DNA from: Branchiostoma floridae
Taxonomy: Eukaryota; Chordata; Leptocardii; Amphioxiformes; Branchiostomatidae
Reading direction: 5' to 3'
Length of the DNA stretch: 64,000 nucleotides
Assembly (NCBI RefSeq): GCF_000003815.2
Contig: NC_049986.1
Location: forward strand, 10,933,900 to 10,997,899
Both the position numbers and the translations under genes were made by a program. Of the stretch, positions 1 to 41,878 are shown in pieces. Numbering within the stretch: position 1 is the stretch's first letter; each line of letters opens with the position of its first letter. Under the pieces are notes generated by a model. It was not told the origin of the DNA and did no database searches. It worked only from the letters and a program-made list of their open reading frames with translations.

Positions 1-31632
<31,632 letters not shown>

Positions 31633-34600
31633 TTTCCTGACAGATCTGAAGACTACAGAGAGGCGAGACAAGCAGGCTACAGAAAGAGAATAATTTTTCT
31701 GCAGTGATTTTGACTCCCAGTTCATACATATGGGAGAAAGAAAATGCAAATGAGGTGTCACTAACGCAAAGGATTATGGGAAATATGTGGCTGTGCCATT
31801 GAAAATGAAGTTACATTTGAAAGATGATTTGACAAGTTGGTATATTTTGATAAGTGTGTACAAATAAATCAATAAGGTTTGTAAAATAGGAGCTTGCAAG
31901 AACGTTGTTGTATGGAAGTTCTGGTGGAATAAGTAGAAAAAGAAAGAAACTTGCAAACTGTATGGAGGAGAAAGAATAATTGTTTTTGTGCCAGACTTTT
32001 TTGTTCAAGGTGCCCGTCATTTATGAACTGCTAAATCATGTATTTTATGGAACTGCCATCACTACTGTAACATGCCGCCAAGTTGTAATACTTTACTAAT
32101 ACGGCATACATGTATTTTAGTATGGAAACATTGTACATAACGATAGCACTGTAAAACTTGTATAATCAGGAAAAACAGTGGAATTAAGTGTGATGTCTGA
32201 GTATCTTTCTATCCAATGGGTTAGCATTATGTTTATCTTACAAATTAAATGACTCTTTTCTGTGTTCAAAGTAGAATTTCATCATAAAATTTGTATGTGA
32301 CAGCTTCAAAAATTGCCCTAAAAAAGGATAACACATTTTCCTTTTTTTCATTATCAATCAATATTTCTTGATGGAATCACAAAGTATTTCTCATGAAATT
32401 TGTAGTATTAGAAAAAGTGTTCTCTGGAGTAAAATCATCTGTTGTATTTTTAGTTTTAATTTCTTTTCTTTTTCACTCAAAAGGTCTATTGTAGTAATAA
32501 TCACAGCTTAAACAATGGGTAAAGTGAACATTACTTTTCCATGGACACAACTGAATTACCAGTGAAAATTTTATATTTAGGAGAATAGGATATGATATAC
32601 AGCATCTTGTTTTTTTAATGCTGCACATTGGATACAAAGATGCTGAGTTTGCAGTACATGCTGTGAACAGAATACAATACGTGATACCTGGCATGTTTTA
32701 GATAGGAACTAATCTGAATGTTATTCCTTCTGTGTTAGAGAGATTAGTGCCAACATCTACTAGGTAGTTACAACATGATGAGGACACACAGTACACAAAT
32801 TGAAGGGCATTCTAATGAAGTCACTTGGTTCTCTTAAAGTTGCTGAAGAAGGCCTAAGAAGACTGTGAACCAGCCTATAATATCTTCTTTGTAGCTGGTT
32901 TGTATTGAGTTACTGTTAGCCTGTCTACCGGCCGTCTTAGGGCCTGTTTTCTGGAACAATGTTGTGACTTGGCCAAGCCTAGTTGGGATTAACTGCTACA
33001 AAACTACGCTAAATTACTACAAAATAAAACTAAAAAGTAGTTTCAGCCAAAAAAAGCTGTTGTTTTTATTCATAGCTATATAATGTGTTGTGTTTCATTT
33101 GAGACTTTTTTTTTTCAAAATTTACTGTTTGGTTCTTTCTTTGCGTAGCCCGATTATCATTGAAAATGATAGTATAATACTTTCTAATTTGGTTTCTGAT
33201 TTAAAACCTGTGAGGTAATGATAATAGCACTTAAAATTTTTGTAAATTATTTTTTGTCCTTTTTTGTTGGTTTTACTATTAAACGAGAACCAAGGGGCTG
33301 CATTTGGTTTTTCCATGTTAGTCAATTTCTCAATCAACTTTGCCTGAAAGCTATAGGATTTGTAGTTGCAATAATTCTAACTTAGAGATGTGGAAAAAAA
33401 TTACAACTACAACAGCACAACCAAAACTTCAAGCATCTTTTAAAAGAAGTGAAGTGTGTACAAGTGTGTTCTCATCAATAACAACGGAACATAACTCATT
33501 TGGGGAGTAGAGTTTGTAACTAATAACCAAGTGTTTGTAATGTTTTATATTTCCTTCTACAATTTGATGCTTTTTTGGTGGAAGTTTTTATATAACCTAC
33601 AGAACTTCCAAACGACAATAATATTTCAACACGTTGTATACATTGGATATGATTATATATAATACTGTAAATGATGACAGTGTGCTAGCCACATTGTATA
33701 CTGGAGTGATGATATGACTTAATTTTTTTGTCCGAATGATGATATGTAATTATGATACTAATGTTAATGTATTAATCATGCTATAGTGAAGTTAGAATCG
33801 GCCCGTTTTTGTGTAACACGTTATGATATGTCTACCCGCTGGCAGGGGTTTTGTATTTAGTGCTGCGCAAATCTTGGTTGCCATAAAAGAAGACATTTGC
33901 AACAACTGGGCTCACCCCTTGGGCCTCGCCAAAAATATTTCATTCACTACAGTATGTAGAAAATTGTGCTTGCCTTTACTACCCTGTATAATGGATTCTT
34001 TGCAAAGATGGAGTTTTGGTGATCATTTTCGACAACAAAAAAGAAGACGTATGACTTGTAGATTTCTTGACGCAGTTACATTGTAAGCTTTGTGATAGAC
34101 TGAGTTTGCCATGATTTTGAAAAAAAGCCAAGTTTTCTACACTAAGTCTTATAGTACTACCAGGTGGCCACAGACTTCTTGTGTAATGTTATATACATGT
34201 ACAAGTAGTTATCAATGACTGTAACCATCAAGAAGAACCTATTAATTTTTTTTTGTATTCTTGGTTTTGTGGAGATAAAGTTTGCAGGTAGTACTAAAAC
34301 TGTCTCTCTTTTCATTATTCATTCAGAGAGGTATTGTGTTTTGTATACGTGTCTGTTAGCTTGTGTGTGTTTCTGCGTATTTTCATTTTGGCTAGTCATG
34401 TTCATTGTTGAGTGACAGGAGACGTGATTTAGTGTTGTCAGGAAACAGGAAGTGAAGGTCTAAGTTGTCAGAATTAGTTATTTACATGACATTGTATCGA
34501 CCTTGTTGTGACAACTGACAGACATACAAAGTTTTATCAATAGAAATATCTGAAAAATGAAAGTTCCCTATCTTAAAGTTTTAGGTAAACTTTAAATTAA

Positions 34601-35714
34601 CAATTATAATATAATTTAAATTTATAGCGAGTGGAATATCAGATACTACAGGTGAACACTACTATAAAATACATGTAAGCTAGGCAAATCACAGGGAAAA
34701 TGTTTTTATTTTCATTTGCTAATCATAAGACAATCATACATTTGACAACTTATTTGGGTAAATAAGATTACTGATATAACTGATTTGCATAATCAACGTT
34801 ATACATTGAGAACATGTCAACTTTTCCTTAAAACATTTGTAATATTCACTGATAATACCACCAGGAAGGCGCATTTCATGCAATGATATAATAACCTCGA
34901 GGTACTGAAAAGAAAAGAAAATAATTACAAAATGTAACTGTATTGCACTTTCCTACAACTGCATGCACTCATAACAGCCTGAAAATAAATTGCTAACTTG
35001 AAAACACATTGCTAAGTATACATTACACAAGGCACCATTGGTGTCTATCTATGACCACAAGTACAATAAATATTATGATGTTTAAAAGTCACTGTAATAC
35101 CTGGTAGCATTCTTATGATAACGTCTATCACATTTCCAAAATCTATAACTAAAATACATGCCTTATTCATATGCAGAGCATACATGTGGGTTGGTTCCTA
35201 CCAATCAAGTGCACAATATTTGTATTGTATGTGATTTACCAAATGTATTCAACTTCAACAAGCTCTTCAGTTTTAGGAAGTTAGAGCATGAATGTAGTTT
35301 GCCTAGAAGTCTATCAGATTCCTAACCCTAAGCTTTCTCATAACCTTGGTTCCCATTAAGACCACATAACTGGGAACTATTCCACTGGTAGCAAACGTTG
35401 TGGTAATTGCTTAAAGCAAGGAAAGCAGTCAGTAATAATTATATAATTCTTTGCAAACACTTTACCTACATACCCACTAGGCTATTGCACTGGGTATTCC
35501 CTGGCATAGATGCTTGTGCTGCATGCACATGTATTGCTAACTCTTGAAATATCTAAGGTAAAGGTACATGTATTCATTAGCCTTTTTGATAACATTGCTC
35601 AGCTGAACTCCTTATGCTACCGGTAGATCTGCCTGGAGATAACTCCTGCTGTAAAATCGACTGGCAAAAACAAATATTTACGGACAATCATCACCATGGT
35701 TACCATCGCCATGG
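31633..35714. other. FAM102 3' UTR and convergent intergenic region
   Basis: AT-rich and non-coding. AATAAA occurs at 31863-31868 and 33023-33028 as possible FAM102 polyadenylation signals. On the minus strand a TTTATT at 34705-34710 could end the M6PR-like transcript. Which signals are used cannot be told. Short open frames here show no family features. Confidence 0.5.
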
Positions 35715-38700
35715 TTACACAGGCCCGTCGTACTCTGGCCTCTCGTACTGCGAGGGTCTCTCGTACTGGGAGTACAGCACGTCGGGATTGTTTCCCCGGC
35801 AAGGCCCCAGAACAAAGCAGCACCCGTCCCTGATGAGACTCAACAGCTCGGTCCACATGTGGAGGTGGGGGATCATGTCTCTGCCTTGCTTGTCTCTCAC
35901 CGTGTGGAGGTAAAAAGCACCTGGGAAGACAATGGAAATATGATCACATTGTTCAATACAAACCTCTTACTTCCATGTCCAACTGGCGCAATGGCCTAGT
36001 GGGTAGAGTGTTTGCCTTGCATTCGGTAGGTCGTGAGTTCGATCCCCGGCTGAGTCATTACTTTAAAAATGGTACATGCTGCTTTCTCTGCTTAGCACTC
36101 AGCATTCGGGAAAGAGTATGAAAGTTGAACACACACCACTACCAGTGGACTAGCACCCTGCTGTAGAGATTGCGTTGTGTGGCCCAAGGGCTATTGAAAC
36201 GGTGATGGGCGCTGCCCTATGCGCCATCAGGCACGGGAAGGACTTTAACTTTTAACTTTAACTTCCATGTCCAATTTGTCAGTGAATTTTACCAGGATAC
36301 AATAACTGTACAAACAAGTATTTATCGGCCGAAGCAGCCCTTGAAACCTACATTTCCTCTACAAAATGGTTCTTCCTGTTAAACCACTCAGACCAATACT
36401 GTTAACGGTAACGTCAAATCTGCTACTTAATACTTACCTGGTCCAAACCTATATATCAAATTTAACTTATCTTCTTCTTATGAAGGTTTGTCTTTCGGCT
36501 TAACCTTGTTGTTTCATTTGAAGTATACGCTAACCATTTGATGGTCAGTTATGTGTATTTTAGGAGAAGTGTAAATGTACATAATATGTGTTGGCAACAA
36601 ATATCAGCTAAGCTACCTGGGTTTGCCATGTATTGCATTGTCTGCAATTTCAATAAAATAAAAATATCAAGGAGGCAGTCTGGATCAGAAAATCAGCTCC
36701 AGTCATGAACAGAGATGAGGGGGGGATACAAGCTGAGCTATGTTTGGGATAGCATTCTCACTGCTGCAGCGCCACCTACATTTGTAGCAGCAAGAAAAAT
36801 GTACATCATGATGTTATTTGTCTACCAGTCATTCTATCCTGATGATGGTGTCTGATAGACATCAAAACGTTGGAAGTAAATACTCCTTGCTTGCGCCTCA
36901 AGAACCATATCATTATATCAATATAAATAATATTGCCAACTTCATGAAGTTATTTACGGAAAAATGAAAACAAACCTACCAGCAGCAAAGTAAAAGCCCA
37001 GGGAAACTGTGAATATGATGAGTAACACAGATCCCGCGCTCAGGTCTTTGAACCCCTCGCAGCCCGTCACACAGGCACAGGGCGTGGCCATCGTCATGAC
37101 AACCGTCCTGGTGTCTTCCTGGTAGCCTTCGATGTCAAGGTCGAAGATGAGGCCACACTCAAGATGGATGATAGTGTGACGGACATCCCCCAGCTCATAT
37201 CCACCTAGTTAACAAATTAAAGTTACCAGTATCAGTGAATAGTTTTAAGAGTACTGTTAATACATTTACATGTTGTAAGTTTGTCAGATTTAAACTTGAG
37301 TAAAGGGTTTGCTGTGCTTAAGAGTTTGCAATCATACTGCTTAAGTCACACATTGCTACACTAACACAAAGCCTGGAGCCTTAACAAACAGTGGGAAACT
37401 TCACCTACCATGATTACAGTGTTACATAATTATGTTTGTGCCCAATCTTAATGAAAAGATAGCTGTAAATGGCTGAACAAGATTGATGTTAACACTGAGG
37501 TGAGTTTTTAACACTACTAGTACTAGGGGTACAGAAACTACCGAGAGAACAGGTACTAGTACTACTTAGGGTATGAACACTAGTGTTGGTCTTTCCAAGT
37601 GCTTAACTTTCATATTTAGGTAGGATTTACTCATCTCTAGTCACAGAACTTTATTGATATTTTTGACCTGTACTTATCAATTTTTACATTAGTACCAGTA
37701 CACAGCTTTGGTACGTAGCCCTAGTACAAATACAAACCTGTATAAACAAGATCAATGTATCCAGTATCGTTGTTGTAAACAAAGTCAGAGTACAGGTGCT
37801 CCCCACAGTTGTAGTATGTGTCCACCCCTCCCACCTCCCTGTACATGCACACTGCCACGTTAGCGCACACATCAATTCCGTTTGGTTCCTCGAATGGTAG
37901 GCACGGGTTGAAGGAATAAAAGTTCAAGTCCCTGAGAAACAGAAGGAGAAACATAATACATCAAGGTGAGGAATAGTGGTGCGTACCTAAAGCCCTGAAT
38001 TGGAATTGGACCTAAAAATGTTTAGTTCCAAGTAAAAAAAAACCTAAATCCTTTGCAAAGTCCGAACTTGCAAAAAGCTATCTGTCACTTATATTCCCTT
38101 TTTTTGTTCTAAACCATCTAAAACCTTCCATAGACAGTGAAATTTGCACTGGAAAAAGACAAAAAACATTTCGTGTTTACACTGGCTGTATATAATTTGC
38201 ATGTATTTTTCACATCGCATTTCAATTCATGCTTACATGCAATTTTATATGCACCATCCCCCCTACCCCTCAAAAAAGAACACTTTCTAGCGCACATACA
38301 AAATGTAATATGCAATGATGGATCCGGACCTGAACCTGAACTGCTGGACCTGAATCCGGACATGAACCTGAATATGAGTTTAGGTACGCACCACTAGTGA
38401 GGAAGGTCTCACACATGATCTAGGTTGAATACTATGTTTACAAACTTTTAAGCTGGATAGACATTTCAAATTTGTGCTACCTAAACTCAGGTTCAGATTT
38501 AGATTTAGATCCAAAAGTTCTGAAACTTCCTGTCTTGCATACTGATAAGCAACACTCTTTCAGATACAATTGTAACTTACATGTATCCAACTTTATTTTC
38601 GTAAAGTAACATGAAAAGAGTGCAACACTACGAATTTCTAGTAATCTGTAATGCTTTAGATACTTTTTCATCATAAGGGAAATCTTGAATGTAACTTTTT

Positions 38701-40780
38701 TTAAAGCCTTGAATTTGTTATTTCTAGTAACATTAAACTAACAATCAACAATTAAGAAGATGTCTTTAAGTTTAAGGCTCTGAAATTATTTCAGAGGTAG
38801 CATTAAGAACATTTAACTTTATGTGACTTGACTTACTTGACAAACTTTATGTAGACCTTATTTATTGTCAACAATGTTGTATTAAATATTTGTATGAAAT
38901 TATGCACACCACTTCTGTTACATACAACAAATATTTACTAGTTACACTGCATATATGAGGAAGTTGTCAAGAAAAGGTTCTGAACAATTTACCAGAAACA
39001 AATCCAGGGAGGTTGAGAGAACTGGTTGACCATGTACATGCAAACAACATGGAATTCCCTTTTCTGTCCATCCTTTCAAAATGCGACAGATGAAACAACA
39101 GCCTGTTCCTGAGAAAATAGAATTAATCTTCTAATTTATAATGCTTTGCACTTTATACATGTACTAAAGTTATAGCAATTAACAGATTTCTGTGACTATT
39201 TTTACAGTGATTCATATGAGAGTTGATATTCCACTAATGACTTTTACAGAATAAACTGATAACAATGATAGTTGTCTATTTTGATTGAACAAAAAGTTAA
39301 ATTGATTTTTCACATTATTAATGATCTTGTAAATCAGATCCTATATCATTGATTTAGTTTAATTTTTTTTTACTTTATTTAATAGTAATTACTAGTACTA
39401 CATCAGATACAAAAAAAATCCACATCCATACACATGTCTCTTAGACCTAGGAAAAAGCTATACAAAAAAACATTACTACAAGAGGCAAGAGGTGTCAAAT
39501 ATTTACGTATGATAACAATTTATCCATAACACTGACATCATGACACTGATTTGCTCAGAACTTTTGCAACAATGTGACAGTCAATTTTCCAATTGCTTCA
39601 ACCCCCTTTTGGATTTCATCCGAGTGCCTGACCCCCCCTTTGAATTTCATCCGAGTGCCTTGACCCCCGTCTAATTTCATCCGAGAGCTCCGACCCCCCC
39701 TTTATTTCCTCCAAGTTCCAAATGCCTCTTATACCCTTTTTATTTCATCTGAATAACCTTCCCCCTAATAATTTTCATCCTAGAACCTTGCCCTTACAGT
39801 ACTGTAACTATGATTGGAGTAGAAGTATTCAAACCAAGATTTTCTTGACTTTTTTGTACAAAAACCCATATCCAGACTTTTCTTGACCCCCCCCCCCCCT
39901 TTCAAACGAAATCCAAATCCAAGAATTGCTTGACCCCCCTCAGTAAAATCCGACCTCTTCAACCCACCCCCTACAGTTATTTTTTGGAACGGCCCTACCG
40001 TGCAATATTGTTGCAGCATTGGGCTGTTCCAAAAAAATAATAATTAATAATAATAAGAGGGGGATGGGTATCCCCACTAAGTCCAAGAATCACCCCACCC
40101 CCTATTATTTTCGGGGGGAGCCTCTACCAGGCTCCGCGGATCGGTCATTTAATTTGTAGAAAATGTCACAGAGTCTATAACGATAGTTCACCTTTATCGG
40201 TGGAGTGACCTTTCTGTTGTCTTTATAAACAGCACATTTAGGAGTATTAAGTCAGACAGTGGTTTCAAATTTGCAATAATTTCAAAATGTTCCGATTTGA
40301 AAACGTCGTCCATCGACTTTATGTCCCTAAATATGTTTTTTCTTACAAACAACGAATATAGGTTACCCTCGGAAAAGGTGAACCAGCGTTAGTACGATAG
40401 GGGAGTTAGACTCAGAAGAGTACGTTTCCTAATGTCGGTAAGTAAACGTACTCTTCTGGCCGGCACCCCCCCCCCCCTACCGTACTATAGACACTTTTTG
40501 TCCAATTTCTACAAAACCTAGACCTGGTAGAGGCTAGGGGGTTCGATTCGAACGGTCCATTTCCTGACCTGCCCTGTTCATCATACACCATCGGTTCTCC
40601 GACTTGTGCCAGTGTTATGAGGTCTATCCCGCCAGACCCGTCCGCCATCTCACAGCTACACGGGCCCGTCTTCACGCACTGCATCTCCCCACCAACCCGC
40701 GTCTTCTGGAAGGCAAGGAACACCAAGAAATTACACAAAAACCACGAGATTCGCAGATTTTCCTTCGTGTTGGCGGCCAT
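35715..40780 (-). CDS. M6PR: Cation-dependent mannose-6-phosphate receptor-like protein (complete, four exons)
   Basis: Exons, read on the minus strand: 40780-40569 (ATG), 37931-37738, 37204-36980 and 35920-35715 (TAA). All junctions are GT/AG and phases agree, giving 278 residues (human M6PR 277). Residues about 10-25 are a signal peptide. The lumenal part is a mannose-6-phosphate-receptor-homology domain (CSCEMADGSGGIDL, YSFNPCLPFEE, CANVAVCMYRE, YTGGYELGDVRHTIIHLEC). One membrane segment follows (VLLIIFTVSLGFYF). The cytosolic tail, IPHLHMWTELLSLIRDGCCF, closely parallels the M6PR tail, and the extreme end has a duplicated QYERP. The family carries lysosomal enzymes from Golgi to endosomes. 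The lumenal domain is unusual: the family Arg is present, but the Glu of the sugar site appears replaced (TVVMTMATPC), so sugar binding is uncertain. Confidence 0.88.
35983..36260 (+). mobile_element. tRNA-derived SINE with perfect 14-bp target duplication
   Basis: The head has an A-box-like TGGCCTAGTGGGTAGAG and B box GAGTTCGATCCCCGG. A ~200-bp body and a (TTTAACT)n tail follow. ACTTCCATGTCCAA flanks it exactly at 35969-35982 and 36261-36274. It lies in intron 3 of the M6PR-like gene, in the opposite orientation. Second copy at 17490-17753. Confidence 0.92.
37974..38396. mobile_element. 423-bp hAT-type MITE, perfect 8-bp target duplication
   Basis: 18-bp perfect inverted ends TAGTGGTGCGTACCTAAA (37974-37991, 38379-38396). 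GTGAGGAA flanks on both sides (37966-37973, 38397-38404). Eight-base duplications are typical of hAT elements. The right interior has CCTGAACCTG-type repeats (38325-38372), as in the similar-sized element at 62221. It sits in intron 1 of the M6PR-like gene. Confidence 0.9.
38405..39595. other. M6PR-like intron 1, non-repetitive part
   Basis: AT-rich. A minus-strand block at about 38991-39115 has an acceptor-like TCTCAG and a donor-like G/GTAAAT. It does not fit the phase between the neighbouring exons and lacks domain features, so it is not called as an exon. Confidence 0.5.
39600..39990. repeat. C-rich minisatellite, units of about 30-38 bp
   Basis: TTTCATCCGAG preceded by a run of C (TGACCCCCCC) recurs near 39614, 39646 and 39676. 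Weaker copies follow near 39706, 39744 and 39772, and then longer poly-C tracts to about 39990. Intron 1 of the M6PR-like gene. Confidence 0.75.
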
Positions 40781-40912
40781 GTTGGAATCTTGTAGAGGTC
40801 ATAGGTCAAAGTCTGACTGGTCAAAGGTCACCAGCTGACGACGTGACACTTCCTGGTTGTTGCAAGACTCATTTTGTGGTGCTCCTATAAAGCCTGTGTT
40901 TTGAGCAAAATG
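40781..40912. promoter_or_regulatory. Bidirectional promoter between M6PR-like and SMARCAD1-like genes
   Basis: The minus-strand start codon of the M6PR-like gene ends at 40780. A plus-strand ATG at 40910-40912 is followed at once by a strong splice donor (ATG/GTAAGT). The two starts are only 129 bp apart, so one short shared promoter is likely. The ATG-only first exon of SMARCAD1 is an inference. Confidence 0.5.
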
Positions 40913-41878
40913 GTAAGTAATAACTGAAATATTATTGAATGACATTAAACAGAAAATTCAACTTCAGAAGCTGTCCAAAAGATGATTGGCCAAAGGGCCT
41001 GTTGTACCGCGTATATTGTTGAATTTATCATTTGTTTGTTTGTTTGTTTGTATTTGCATACCCTGTAAACTAAACCTCATAGCGTTATTATCACACCAGA
41101 TTTGTACTCAACAGTGCAAGCTACAAACCCAGACAGATCTATTTAATGCAATGAGCACACTGGTTCTGTCAAGTGTGATGGGTTCTTTAACATGTTCGAG
41201 GTGTGGAACTCACTCAAGTACAGGACCTAAGCTTTGGTTAGAAGTGTCAGACATCTACCAGAAATTGAAGTCCTATGTTTGGGATAGCCACACCTTGAGT
41301 ATGTTTAAGCAAGGACGTTATATGAGAAATTGGGAAATATGGAAATCGGGGAGTAATTCATATATAAGTGTCAATTGCTTTCTTCACACATGAATCAAAG
41401 CTTGATGAATAGCTTGTCATATAACGTTCTTGGTTTAGGAACCCATCACACTTATCGAAAATAGTACCTAGGGGCCAATTACTAAGTACTTTCATATTGA
41501 GGTCAGCTGAACAGCGGCTCCAGACCTTAATTCTACATTACATTCAGCCCCACCTATTGTGAGTTCCTTGCAATTCAGTCCGTGGCCGCAAAGAAAGAGT
41601 CAGAGATGGCCCTGTAACCCAATAGTAACAATATTACATTTGTATTTATTGCTTTTCTGCAGGCGACAGGANNNNNNNNNNNNNNNNNNNNNNNNNNNNN
41701 NNNNNNNNNNNNNNNNNNNNNNNNNNNNNNNNNNNNNNNNNNNNNNNNNNNNNNNNNNNNNNNNNNNNNNNAGTTTGCATGCTTGTAATTTGTAATGCAG
41801 TTTGAAGACAAAAAACTAGAAGCCACAAGACCTGTTACCTGGGTTTTTAAAAAATGATAACATCCTTTATGTCTATAG
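40913..41878. other. Region where SMARCAD1 N-terminal exons are expected, with a 100-N gap
   Basis: No CUE-domain or other SMARCAD1 N-terminal exon is visible. A possible acceptor (TTTCTGCAG) at 41654-41662 opens an exon (GCGACAGGA...) that runs into the gap at 41672-41771. A plus-strand frame at 40986-41393 begins in ordinary intron-like sequence and has no domain features. The missing ~450 residues may be lost in the gap. Confidence 0.5.
41672..41771. other. Assembly gap, 100 N
   Basis: Placeholder gap directly upstream of the first certain SMARCAD1 exon. It probably conceals the N-terminal exons. Confidence 0.99.

Noticed and set aside
33823..34086. 87-codon plus-strand frame in the region after FAM102
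   Set aside because: It lies in AT-rich 3' UTR or intergenic DNA with no domain, splice signals or composition change.
38991..39115. Possible extra exon in intron 1 of the M6PR-like gene
   Set aside because: Phases do not fit between exons 1 and 2, which join directly to give a continuous domain (EQGRDLNFYSFNPC).
40887..40892. TATAAA as a TATA box for SMARCAD1
   Set aside because: It lies about 20 bp before the candidate ATG, which would place the transcription start downstream of that codon.
40986..41393. 135-codon plus-strand frame upstream of SMARCAD1
   Set aside because: It shows no CUE domain, nuclear signal or other SMARCAD1 feature and begins in intron-like sequence with a GTTT microrepeat.
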